Assembly: GCF_014274465.1 (NCBI RefSeq)
Contig: NZ_CP060394.1
Span: 2,542,001-2,606,000, forward strand
DNA from: Alloacidobacterium dinghuense
GTDB lineage: Bacteria > Acidobacteriota > Terriglobia > Terriglobales > Acidobacteriaceae
Direction of reading: 5' to 3'
DNA: 64,000 nucleotides
This document shows positions 27,249 to 35,632 of the stretch, one piece after another (the first letter of the stretch is position 1; every line of letters begins with the position of its first letter). A model generated the notes under the pieces. It did not search any database. It was given only the letters and a program-made list of their open reading frames with translations, and was not told the DNA's origin. The position numbers were made by a program, and so were the translations under genes.

Positions 27249-27638
27249 GTGCCGAGAAAGCCTTCCGAAACATTGACGGAAGCCGAGCTGAGAATCATGC
27301 ATGTGATCTGGCAGAAGGGGCCGGGAAGTGTGCAGCAGATTCAGGACGCCCTCAACAACACATCTTCTGACCTCCTCGCCTACAACACTGTCCTCACCAC
27401 GGTCCGCATCCTTGAACGCAAAGGCTATGTGGAACATTCCAAGGACGGCCGGGCCCACATCTATAGTCCGCTCGTAGAGCGTGAAGAGGCCAGCCGCTCG
27501 GAAATTCGCCACCTTGTAAGCCGATTTTTCGAGAATTCGCATGAGGATCTGGTGCTCAACATTCTCGAAGACCGGGGAGTCGCACCTGAGGAATTGAACA
27601 GGCTACGCAAAATGCTGGAGCGGAGCGACGGAAAATGA
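27249..27638 (+). CDS. BlaI/MecI/CopY-family transcriptional repressor
   Basis: 129 residues: winged-helix DNA-binding domain (LTEAELRIMHVIWQKGPGSV, NTVLTTVRILERKGYVEHSK) and a C-terminal dimerisation helix region (RHLVSRFFENSHEDLVLNIL). These repressors bind palindromes as dimers and are inactivated by cleavage by a partner M56 protease. GTG start with AAGGAG about 8 nt upstream. The end overlaps the M56 gene by ATGA. The palindrome at 27185 suggests autoregulation. Confidence 0.95.
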   Translation: MPRKPSETLTEAELRIMHVIWQKGPGSVQQIQDALNNTSSDLLAYNTVLTTVRILERKGYVEHSKDGRAHIYSPLVEREEASRSEIRHLVSRFFENSHEDLVLNILEDRGVAPEELNRLRKMLERSDGK

Positions 27639-29044
27639 ACTGGTTTGCCATGCAAAGTGTCGCGCAGGTGGCGGTGGAGCGAGTCGTGAACTCGCTGCCT
27701 GAGGGAATCCTCGTCGCGCTCTTTGCATGGCTCCTCCTGCGCCTCATCGGACGCCAAAATTCGGGAACGCGCTTCGCCGTCTGGTTTATGGCGCTGCTCG
27801 CCGTCGTTTGTTTGTCTCTTGCCGGCGGTTGGAAACTCGACGTAGGTACATTTCTTCCGGCAATCAGCCATCTGCATTCACAGATCGTAGTTCCTGCAGT
27901 CTGGGCGGTAATCCTCCTTTCATCGTGGGCGATCGTTTCGACTTTGGCGATCGCCCGCCTCCTTGCCGGGTTATGGCAGGTGTGGGCCATCCGCCGGAGC
28001 AGCAAAGAGATTGACCTCTCGCAACTCGATCCGAATATTCAAAAGCTTTTCCAAAATCACAGTAGAATGGCTCGCCTGGCAGTCTCAGACCGGGTGAAGG
28101 TACCGGCAGCAATCGGCTTCTGGAAGCCCGCAATCGTTCTGCCGTCGTGGACGCAAAGGGAACTCGCTCCAGACGAACTGAAACCAATTCTCATTCACGA
28201 ATTGACGCACCTGAACCGCCGCGACGACTGGACGAATCTGCTGCAGAAAATAGTCCGCGCCGTCTTCTTCTTCCATCCTGCAGTCTGGTGGATCGATGCG
28301 CGCCTATCCATCGAACGCGAAATGGCATGCGATGACGCGGTGCTGGCAAACACCGGCAACGCACGAGCGTATGCCAGTTGCCTGATCGATCTGCTCGAGA
28401 AGAGCTGCGAGCGCCGCGGATGGACAATGGCGCAAGCCGCTGTGCATCGCGCAAAAGATCTATCACTGCGAATCACTCGGATTCTCGACGCAAAGCGTCC
28501 ATCAACGACGCGCGTATGGAAACCGGCTTTGGCGCTAACAAGCGTCTTCTCGCTGGCGTGCCTATGCTTGTCTTACTGCACGCCACAGTTGGTGGCTTTC
28601 GGGCCAGCGGCTCACAACACAAAGGAACAGGCAGACCGGCACGCAGAGGATCAGGATTTGATCCCGATGCAGGGCATGGTAATCCCCGCGTCCTATCACC
28701 CGCCTGCGCCAACACCGAAAGCGCTAAATGCGCCCGTGAATCATAAGCCTGTAAAGCGGCCTCACCAGCCCAAGGCAGTCACGCCGAAACTGGCCACCAC
28801 ATACAAGCAGAAAACTACACCAAACGTGATGTTGGCAAAGGCTGTTGAGCCGTTGATCAATCAGCAGCCCGCTCCGATGATTCAGATGGTGATGTTCATC
28901 GAAAGCACCACCTATGGACAGCCCTGCAACAGCGGAAATCCGCAAACAAGTGCGCCTCGCTGGAACACTCGGATTTTGCAGATCGTGTTCATCACATCCG
29001 CACAAAATGCGGCACAGACGGAAGTTCTTTCGAGCCAGATCTAG
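27635..29044 (+). CDS. M56-family (BlaR1/MecR1-like) membrane metalloprotease without sensor domain
   Basis: 469 residues. Transmembrane helices lie near residues 22-37, 47-70, 85-115 and 295-315. The zinc-protease motif HELTH lies in ILIHELTHLNRRDDW (about residue 188), with a second family landmark SIEREMACDDAVL. After the last helix (SVFSLACLCLSYC) only a Pro/Lys/Thr-rich tail of ~150 residues remains, without the penicillin-binding transpeptidase-like domain of BlaR1. By family analogy it cleaves the coupled BlaI-like repressor on receipt of a signal, but what it senses must differ from beta-lactams. Followed by htrA after 55 nt. Confidence 0.92.
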   Translation: MNWFAMQSVAQVAVERVVNSLPEGILVALFAWLLLRLIGRQNSGTRFAVWFMALLAVVCLSLAGGWKLDVGTFLPAISHLHSQIVVPAVWAVILLSSWAIVSTLAIARLLAGLWQVWAIRRSSKEIDLSQLDPNIQKLFQNHSRMARLAVSDRVKVPAAIGFWKPAIVLPSWTQRELAPDELKPILIHELTHLNRRDDWTNLLQKIVRAVFFFHPAVWWIDARLSIEREMACDDAVLANTGNARAYASCLIDLLEKSCERRGWTMAQAAVHRAKDLSLRITRILDAKRPSTTRVWKPALALTSVFSLACLCLSYCTPQLVAFGPAAHNTKEQADRHAEDQDLIPMQGMVIPASYHPPAPTPKALNAPVNHKPVKRPHQPKAVTPKLATTYKQKTTPNVMLAKAVEPLINQQPAPMIQMVMFIESTTYGQPCNSGNPQTSAPRWNTRILQIVFITSAQNAAQTEVLSSQI

Positions 29045-29066
29045 CGCAAAAAATTTTAGCTGTAAA

Positions 29067-29082
29067 AACTAATTATTTAGTT
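29067..29082. promoter_or_regulatory. Second copy of the BlaI-like palindromic operator
   Basis: AACTAATTATTTAGTT matches the palindrome upstream of the BlaI gene at 15 of 16 positions. It sits 17 bp before the htrA start and just before its ribosome-binding site (GAGGGAG), so a repressor bound here would block htrA expression. Confidence 0.65.
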
Positions 29083-29099
29083 AGAGGGAGAAACAAACA

Positions 29100-30653
29100 A
29101 TGGACGTCGGGAAAGTGAAGTCGTTGCTCACACGACGCGTGGTAATTCCAGCCATCGTCGGCGGAGCAGCTCTGTCTTTGGGTGCTTACACAATCATGAA
29201 ACCCGGATCGGCAGTCATGGCCGCGCCCGGCTACACTGCGGCCGCCGGACCGCTGGACAACAACAGCGTGAGCGCACTGCTCTCGCTCGATCAGGCCATG
29301 GAAACCCTGGCAGCACGTGTCACGCCCGCTGTTGTCAACGTAACCGTCACATCGAAAGTAAATTCACCGCATCAGGTCAGCGAAGGAGACGACGACGGAC
29401 AGGACGGCCAGCAGATGCCTCCCATGCTCGGCCCGAGCTCGCCATTCGGACAGTTCTTCCGCGGCCAGCCGCAGCAAGGCCCAACCATCGAGCACGGCCT
29501 CGGTAGCGGCGTCATCATCTCGCCCGACGGCTACATCGTCACCAACAATCACGTGATTGATGGCGCCATCGACATCAACGTCACCATGAGCAACCGTGAA
29601 GTCTATAAAGCGAAGCTCATCGGTGCCGATCCTCTCACCGATCTCGCCATCATCAAGATTGACGGCAAAAACCTTCCCAGCATTCCTTGGGGCGATTCGT
29701 CTCAGCTGCACCCCGGGCAAATGGTCCTCGCCTTCGGCAATCCGTTAGGTTTCCGCTTCACAGTAACGCGCGGAATCATCAGCGCACTGAATCGCTCCAA
29801 TCCCTATGGAACCGACCGCCACAAGCCGGGCCAGTTCATTCAAACGGATGCGGCCATCAACCAGGGGAATTCTGGTGGCGCGCTGGTCAACGCACGCGGA
29901 GAATTGATCGGAATCAACACGTTCATCATCTCTCAGTCTGGCGGCTTTGCAGGAATGGGATTTGCGATACCGCAAGCGATCGTGCAGCACACAGCGGAGA
30001 CGCTGATTCGCGACGGTCAGGTGCACCACGGCTTCATGGGCGTCACCATCGCCGATGTAACGCCGGATAACGCCAAGTTCTTCCAGATGAACAAGGCAGT
30101 CGGAGCCGTCGTATCCGATGTATCGCCTGATTCTCCCGGTGGCAAAGCTGGCCTCAAAACCGGCGACGTGATCACCGCGCTCAATGGCAAAGAGGTAAGC
30201 GATGCCGGAGAGCTTCAGATGGAAGTCTCGCAGAAACAGGCAGGTGACACGATTCATCTTGAAGTCGCACGCGACGGCAAGACCCTCAACGTCCCTGTAA
30301 CCCTCGAACCGCTGGGTGGTTCCAAAGGAGACCACGAAGTGGCCCAGAACGGCAACGGCAAGGGCCGCTGGGGTTTGAGCCTGGCGAACATCACGCCGGA
30401 TGTCCGCAACCAGATCCAGCTGCCTGAGAATGTACACGGCGCTGTCGTCCAGGATGTGCGTTCCGGCAGCCCTGCGGACGATGCACAGCTCCAGCCCGGA
30501 GACGTGATCGTATCCGTGAACCGCAAGCCAATTTCGTCTGCGTCTGATGCAGCCGATGCCTTCAAGGGTGTCCCAAGCGGACAAGACGCTCTGGTCCTCG
30601 TGTGGTCAAACGGAGGCAACAGCTTCCGTGTGCTGCACCCGTCAAACGGCTAA
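29100..30653 (+). CDS. HtrA/DegP (Do-family) periplasmic serine protease
   Basis: 517 residues. An N-terminal membrane anchor or uncleaved signal (VVIPAIVGGAALSLGAYTIM) precedes a trypsin-like domain with catalytic His (TNNHVIDGA, about residue 151), Asp (DPLTDLAIIK, about 180) and Ser (NQGNSGGAL, about 258). Two PDZ domains follow (VSPDSPGGKAGLKTGDVITA and VRSGSPADDAQLQPGDVIV). Envelope protein quality control. GAGGGAG lies 9 nt before the ATG. Located directly after the BlaI-M56 pair with its own copy of the palindrome, it is the likely target of that switch. Confidence 0.95.
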   Translation: MDVGKVKSLLTRRVVIPAIVGGAALSLGAYTIMKPGSAVMAAPGYTAAAGPLDNNSVSALLSLDQAMETLAARVTPAVVNVTVTSKVNSPHQVSEGDDDGQDGQQMPPMLGPSSPFGQFFRGQPQQGPTIEHGLGSGVIISPDGYIVTNNHVIDGAIDINVTMSNREVYKAKLIGADPLTDLAIIKIDGKNLPSIPWGDSSQLHPGQMVLAFGNPLGFRFTVTRGIISALNRSNPYGTDRHKPGQFIQTDAAINQGNSGGALVNARGELIGINTFIISQSGGFAGMGFAIPQAIVQHTAETLIRDGQVHHGFMGVTIADVTPDNAKFFQMNKAVGAVVSDVSPDSPGGKAGLKTGDVITALNGKEVSDAGELQMEVSQKQAGDTIHLEVARDGKTLNVPVTLEPLGGSKGDHEVAQNGNGKGRWGLSLANITPDVRNQIQLPENVHGAVVQDVRSGSPADDAQLQPGDVIVSVNRKPISSASDAADAFKGVPSGQDALVLVWSNGGNSFRVLHPSNG

Positions 30654-30670
30654 TCGAATTAATAACTGGA

Positions 30671-30710
30671 GTCACGCCGCCACCCAATCGTGCGGCGTGA
30701 CTTCATTCAT
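30671..30710 (+). terminator. Hairpin terminator after htrA
   Basis: Stem GTCACGCCGC (30671-30680) / GCGGCGTGAC (30692-30701), 10 bp, followed by TTCATTCATTT. The T-tract is interrupted, so it may be weak. Confidence 0.55.
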
Positions 30711-30939
30711 TTGCCATTCATTCCCTGTTCCGTTCAAGCCATCTTCTCTTTCGCCGCAGCCGCGTGTCTCAAAGTGGCCGATCTGCAAATTGCGCATCCA
30801 AGTCATGAAAGCCGATTTTTGCCGTGGCGCCGTATTTGCCATGGACAAGCAGCGCAGTCCATGGAATAGCTGCGCTTGATTCCGCGACGGTGGTATAACA
30901 ACCGCTGCGGCTGCTTCTCGACGCTGGAGGCATCACACC

Positions 30940-33900
30940 ATGGAATTTCATATTTCCCGCGCTGTTCGAAAGGACCTGGACATTCACGGGCTGATCTTCG
31001 GCTACACCGGAAATGTAGTCTTCGGCGATGTAGCGGCAAGCCGCAAACTGGCAAGCCAGCTCAATCAGGCGCGCGGCCCTGAAGCAGATCCGGTCAATGC
31101 AGGCGCTCTATTCGCCATGGGCCTCATCGACGAGCTCAGCCACGCTCTCGTCGCCCGCTACCGAAAAGAAATCGACCCGTTTCTGCATGCAGAAGCCATA
31201 CGTTGGTTCTCATCAAAAGTAGATGCGGTCAGCCTGGAGCAGTTGCTGATCGCATTCGTCGAACAGTTTCCCAACGTGGCCGTCTACCGCGGCGAGTTGA
31301 CGGCGCAGCAGTGGTTGAACGGCACAACTGACGGAATGCCGAATCGCGAAGCTGCGCTCGAAGAGATGATGTTGCTGTGGCTTGCCAATACAAATCCCGC
31401 ATTCACTCCATTCCGCAATCTCTTCGACGACAAAGATTTGAAATCGCAGACGGTCTACAAAAACGTAACCGCCGGGTTGCCCGACTATCTGACAACGCGT
31501 CCACCTCTCGCGCCCGAAGCAGGCAGCCTTTACGACGCTCTGCGCGCGCCCATGCTCGCCTCACCAGGCTCCATCACTGGCCAGCTCGAATTCATCCGCA
31601 CGCACTGGTCGAAATATCTCGCGCAGGATCTCCGCCGGCTCCTGCTCGCCATCGACGTCCTACGCGAAGAAGATCTCGCCATCTGGCTGCGCTTCCACCC
31701 GCCCGGGCCCGACTGGCACCGCCATGGCGCGCCAACCTGGGGATCACAGGGCTTCCGCGGCGATGAGTTCATCGGCTACGAAGATGACTTCGGCAAACGT
31801 CGCTACGCCCACGATTATCAGGCGCCTCTACACGAATACGAAGCCTTCAGCGCCGACCAGGCCTGGATGCCCAATGTCGTCCTCGTCGCCAAGAGCACCT
31901 ACGTATGGCTCGAACAGCTTTCAAAAAAATACGGACGCCACATTCATCGTCTCAATCAGATCCCCGACGAAGAATTGCGCCTGCTCGCCGACCGTGGCAT
32001 CACCGGCCTGTGGCTCATCGGTCTGTGGGAACGCAGCATCGCATCAAGAACCATCAAGCGCCTGCGTGGACAGAGTGACGCCGTCGCCTCCGCCTATTCT
32101 CTGAAGGAATACGACATCGCCGAAGACCTTGGCGGCTACTCGGCATACGAAGATCTGCGGAACCGCGCAGCCAGGGTCGGCATTCGCCTCGCAAGCGATA
32201 TGGTGCCCAACCACATGGGCATCGATTCCGAGTGGGTCACCGATCATCCTGACTGGTTCATTTACCGCTGGGAGAGCCCGTTTCCCGCATACAGCTTCAA
32301 CGGTCCCGATCTTTCACCCGACAGCCGCGTCGAAATCAAGATCGAAGATCATTACTACGACCAGACCGATGCAGCCGTAGCCTTTCGCCTGCGCCATCAT
32401 CACGACGGAACCACACGCTACATCTATCACGGAAACGACGGCACGTCTTTCGCCTGGAACGACACCGCGCAGCTCGATTACTCCAAAGCCGAGGTCCGCG
32501 AGCAGGTCATTCAAACCATCCTGCACGTTGCGCGGCAATTCCCAATCATTCGTTTCGACGCGGCCATGGTTCTGGCAAAACGTCACGTGCAGCGCCTGTG
32601 GTTCCCGCTTCCCGGCGCCGGAGGCTCAATCCCATCGCGTGCCGAGAACTCCATGTCACAGGAAGAGTTCGACGCCCTCATGCCGCACGAATTCTGGCGT
32701 GAAGTCGTCGATCGCGTCGCCGCTGAAGTCCCCGGCACGCTTCTGCTCGCGGAAGCCTTCTGGCTGCTCGAAGCCTACTTCGTCCGCACGCTCGGCATGC
32801 ACCGCGTCTACAACAGCGCATTCATGAACATGCTGCGCGACGAGGAGAACGCCAAGTACCGCTCGTACTTGAAGAAGACCATTGAATTCGACACGGACGT
32901 CCTCAAGCGCTATGTCAACTTCATGAGTAATCCCGACGAGCGCACCGCCATCGATCAGTTCGGCACCGGAGACAAATACTTCGGCGTCTGCACGCTGTTG
33001 GCAACGCTTCCGGGCCTGCCCATGTTTGGCCACGGACAAATCGAAGGCTTCACCGAGCGCTACGGGATGGAGTTTAAGCGCGCCCGCATGGACGAGCATC
33101 CGAAAGACTGGCTCATTGCGCGCCATCAGCAGGAGATCGCACCGCTGCTCAAGAATCGCAAGCTCTTCGCCGAAAGCCACAACTTCGTTCTCTACGATTT
33201 CTGGAACACGCACGGAACAGTCGATGAAAACGTCTTCGCTTACTCCAACCGCCTCGGAGACCAGCGCGGGCTCATCGTCTACAACAACACCTACGGATCG
33301 ACGCGCGGCACCATCCACATCTCAGCCGCGTTCATGGATAAGGGCAGCGGCCAACAACGTCAAAGAAGCCTGGCCGACGGCCTCGGCGTTGCGTATGATG
33401 ACTCGCTCATCTTCGCCTACCGCGACACTGCGCGTGGGCTCGAATATCTGCGCCGCGCCACAGACATGCACCATCACGGATTGAATTTCGACCTGCGCGG
33501 CTTTCAATATGTCGTTCTCATCAACTGGCGCGAGCTCCGCTCCACCGTCGATCAACCGTGGGACAGGCTCTGCGATGCCCTGCACGGCGACGGCGTCTAC
33601 AGTGTCGACGAAGCGCTCACAAGGCTCCGGCTCCACCCGGTGCACGACGCCCTGCATCAAGTGATCAACGCCGGCAACGCGTGCGCCTTCGCCGAACTCT
33701 CTGGAAGAGAGACCAGAAAATATCTCGAGAAGATAAGAAAAGAACGCCCGGTCGCTGCCGCTTTTGACAAGCTCACAGCCAGCGTCATTAACCTGCCCAA
33801 CGGACAAGCAGCCCACGATCCGCGACTCCGCGCGTTTCTCGAGAAGGCGCAGAATTTCTTCGAAAGAGCGGTCGAGGTCATGCCCGCAGAAGATCGCGAA

Positions 33901-34584
33901 GCGCTCACCATACAGGCAAGTGACAACAAAGACGGCGATACAGCAGACCTCAATCAAAGCTTCCACACAACGTGTGAAGAGTGGGCAAAAGCAGCCATTC
34001 ATCTTCCGCTGCTCGAACAGACTTTCTCCACCGCATGGCCGGCATCGGTTCGCGATATGCTTCCGAGCAACGAACCAGGAATCTCTGTTGAACAGACATG
34101 GGCCCCCGTGCTTGCATGGATTATCCTGCGCAGCTTCTCACCGCGAGGCATGAGCATCGAGCTCTTTGACAAGCTCATGATGCGCGCGGCTCTCGCCGAG
34201 ACTTTTTCGTCGCTCGGGATGGAAGGAGAAAGAGCATGGCAAGCTGCCGCTCGCGTACGCTCTCTCGTGGCGCATGCGGATCTGCCGTCCGAAAGCCTGA
34301 TTCAATTGGAAACCTTCTGGGCCGATCCCGACGTCCGCTGGCTCACGGGCGTCAACGAATCATCCGGCAAAACGTACTTCAATAAGGAACAGTTCGAGGA
34401 ACTCCTGAGCTGGACACAGCTCCCGGCGTTGCTGGCCATCGCGCAGCAGGACGCAATCAAGCCCGCGGCTGTCGAAGAGATCGAGAGCGACATAACCAGG
34501 TCCTGCCTCGCAGCAACCAAAGCAGGCTACCAGCTCGATACGTATCTCAGTCTGTTAACAACAGAAAAGGCTCTGCAGAAATGA
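30940..34584 (+). CDS. GH13-family (alpha-amylase superfamily) protein, 1214 residues
   Basis: The catalytic barrel of glycoside hydrolase family 13 occupies the middle third. Region I is ASDMVPNHMG (~residue 421), region II IIRFDAAMVLAKRH with nucleophile Asp (~541), region III LLAEAFW with the acid Glu (~605), and region IV NPDE (~661), where NHDE is usual, so His is replaced by Pro while Asp is kept. An unusually long N-terminal region (~370 residues, helical, no recognised domain) and a helical C-terminal region (~350 residues) flank it. No signal peptide, so it is probably cytoplasmic. It stands alone between htrA and an outer-membrane protein gene. The substrate is unknown; a maltodextrin, trehalose or sucrose-type glucosyl transfer is possible. 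In-frame codon use matches neighbours. Confidence 0.87.
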   Translation: MEFHISRAVRKDLDIHGLIFGYTGNVVFGDVAASRKLASQLNQARGPEADPVNAGALFAMGLIDELSHALVARYRKEIDPFLHAEAIRWFSSKVDAVSLEQLLIAFVEQFPNVAVYRGELTAQQWLNGTTDGMPNREAALEEMMLLWLANTNPAFTPFRNLFDDKDLKSQTVYKNVTAGLPDYLTTRPPLAPEAGSLYDALRAPMLASPGSITGQLEFIRTHWSKYLAQDLRRLLLAIDVLREEDLAIWLRFHPPGPDWHRHGAPTWGSQGFRGDEFIGYEDDFGKRRYAHDYQAPLHEYEAFSADQAWMPNVVLVAKSTYVWLEQLSKKYGRHIHRLNQIPDEELRLLADRGITGLWLIGLWERSIASRTIKRLRGQSDAVASAYSLKEYDIAEDLGGYSAYEDLRNRAARVGIRLASDMVPNHMGIDSEWVTDHPDWFIYRWESPFPAYSFNGPDLSPDSRVEIKIEDHYYDQTDAAVAFRLRHHHDGTTRYIYHGNDGTSFAWNDTAQLDYSKAEVREQVIQTILHVARQFPIIRFDAAMVLAKRHVQRLWFPLPGAGGSIPSRAENSMSQEEFDALMPHEFWREVVDRVAAEVPGTLLLAEAFWLLEAYFVRTLGMHRVYNSAFMNMLRDEENAKYRSYLKKTIEFDTDVLKRYVNFMSNPDERTAIDQFGTGDKYFGVCTLLATLPGLPMFGHGQIEGFTERYGMEFKRARMDEHPKDWLIARHQQEIAPLLKNRKLFAESHNFVLYDFWNTHGTVDENVFAYSNRLGDQRGLIVYNNTYGSTRGTIHISAAFMDKGSGQQRQRSLADGLGVAYDDSLIFAYRDTARGLEYLRRATDMHHHGLNFDLRGFQYVVLINWRELRSTVDQPWDRLCDALHGDGVYSVDEALTRLRLHPVHDALHQVINAGNACAFAELSGRETRKYLEKIRKERPVAAAFDKLTASVINLPNGQAAHDPRLRAFLEKAQNFFERAVEVMPAEDREALTIQASDNKDGDTADLNQSFHTTCEEWAKAAIHLPLLEQTFSTAWPASVRDMLPSNEPGISVEQTWAPVLAWIILRSFSPRGMSIELFDKLMMRAALAETFSSLGMEGERAWQAAARVRSLVAHADLPSESLIQLETFWADPDVRWLTGVNESSGKTYFNKEQFEELLSWTQLPALLAIAQQDAIKPAAVEEIESDITRSCLAATKAGYQLDTYLSLLTTEKALQK

Positions 34585-34587
34585 AAT

Positions 34588-35502
34588 CTAATGCAGCCAG
34601 ATTTTCTGCCAGCTAATAGTCACAGTCTTCAAGTTGGCTCCGATCGTGCCTGTCACGCCCGAGCTATAGGCCACTTTGATCGACTGTTGCCCCCGCAGCG
34701 GTATCGAAACCGTCCCACCAATTCTGCTGTTGCTCTGCCGCTCGTTGTCTGGGCCGCCGTTCGTGCTTATTGCACCGCCGCCATACCAGGTCGCGTCAAA
34801 TGCGGCCCATAGTGCTCGCCGAAAGTTGTAGCTTACATGCGCTTGCAGTGCCGTCGTTGGCTGCTGCGTGCGATTCGCTGTACCCGGATAAAAGCTGCTG
34901 TTTGCGGTATATAACCACGCGCCCGCATACAAGTCCAGGTACAGCTTCCTCACCGGATAAGAAAAGCCTACCTCCGGCTTGAATGCCCACCGGTTCGCGC
35001 CAATATTGATCAGCTTTCTGCTGCCATACTGCCCGCTCGGAGCCTGCACCGTAATACTGGTCGCAAGAATGTAACTTTGACGATAGCTCGCAAACTCTTT
35101 CGGCGACATCGCGGGCGAGCCATGCAAGTTCACCGAATAACGCAGGACCATGTCACTCAAACCCGATCGATAAATCTTGCCCGATACCTCGCCGACCTGT
35201 CCCGTAATGTTGCCCCAGACATAAGGAATCGCCGCCGAAAATAGCGTCTGCCTTCCAAACACTCCAAACGTGTGACTTAGACCAACAGTGGAAAAATGGA
35301 GCGTCGCGTTGACATTCGTGACCGGAATAGTGGGATCGAAAGTCACATCACCAGTAGAACGCGAAAAACCAACCGACAAAAAGCTGGTTCCTACCGGAGA
35401 GGCCGAATAAGCACGCGGCTCCAGTTGCTGCGCCTCCACGCGCAGAGAGAAGAATGCTACAACTGCTAAGATAGCTGCCCGCCAGCCCAGCTCTCGACGC
35501 AA
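34588..35502 (-). CDS. Outer-membrane beta-barrel protein (Phenol_MetA_deg-type transporter family)
   Basis: 304 residues. Signal peptide (AAILAVVAFFSLRVEAQ), then alternating hydrophobic strands (GTSFLSVGFSRSTGDVTFD, SGLSDMVLRYSVNL, SYILATSITVQAPSGQYGSR, WAFKPEVGFSYPV, KLYLDLYAGAWLYTAN) typical of the MetA-pathway phenol-degradation-type outer-membrane family, ending ...SWQKIWLH. Probably a small outer-membrane porin; its substrate is unknown. Convergent with the GH13 gene (4-nt gap) and downstream of tonB in the same direction. Confidence 0.78.
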   Translation of the reverse strand: MRRELGWRAAILAVVAFFSLRVEAQQLEPRAYSASPVGTSFLSVGFSRSTGDVTFDPTIPVTNVNATLHFSTVGLSHTFGVFGRQTLFSAAIPYVWGNITGQVGEVSGKIYRSGLSDMVLRYSVNLHGSPAMSPKEFASYRQSYILATSITVQAPSGQYGSRKLINIGANRWAFKPEVGFSYPVRKLYLDLYAGAWLYTANSSFYPGTANRTQQPTTALQAHVSYNFRRALWAAFDATWYGGGAISTNGGPDNERQSNSRIGGTVSIPLRGQQSIKVAYSSGVTGTIGANLKTVTISWQKIWLH

Positions 35503-35581
35503 AAGATATCCATCCTTCCATTTGGACTTGCTGCGAGATTGGCCACATCATACAACCCACGCGCTTGCCTCCTCCGCAACA

Positions 35582-35611
35582 AAAACGGCAGCCACTGATA
35601 GCTGCCGTTTT
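35582..35611 (-). terminator. Terminator after tonB
   Basis: Stem of 11 bp, AAAACGGCAGC / GCTGCCGTTTT (35582-35592 and 35601-35611), with T-run on the minus strand just after the hairpin, 22 nt beyond the tonB stop. Confidence 0.75.
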
Positions 35612-35632
35612 ATCGAAGATTTGGTCCTGGCG

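Noticed and set aside
32656-33318. Minus-strand open frame of 220 codons inside the GH13 gene
   Set aside because: Val/Asp/Glu-rich antisense shadow typical of GC-rich coding DNA.
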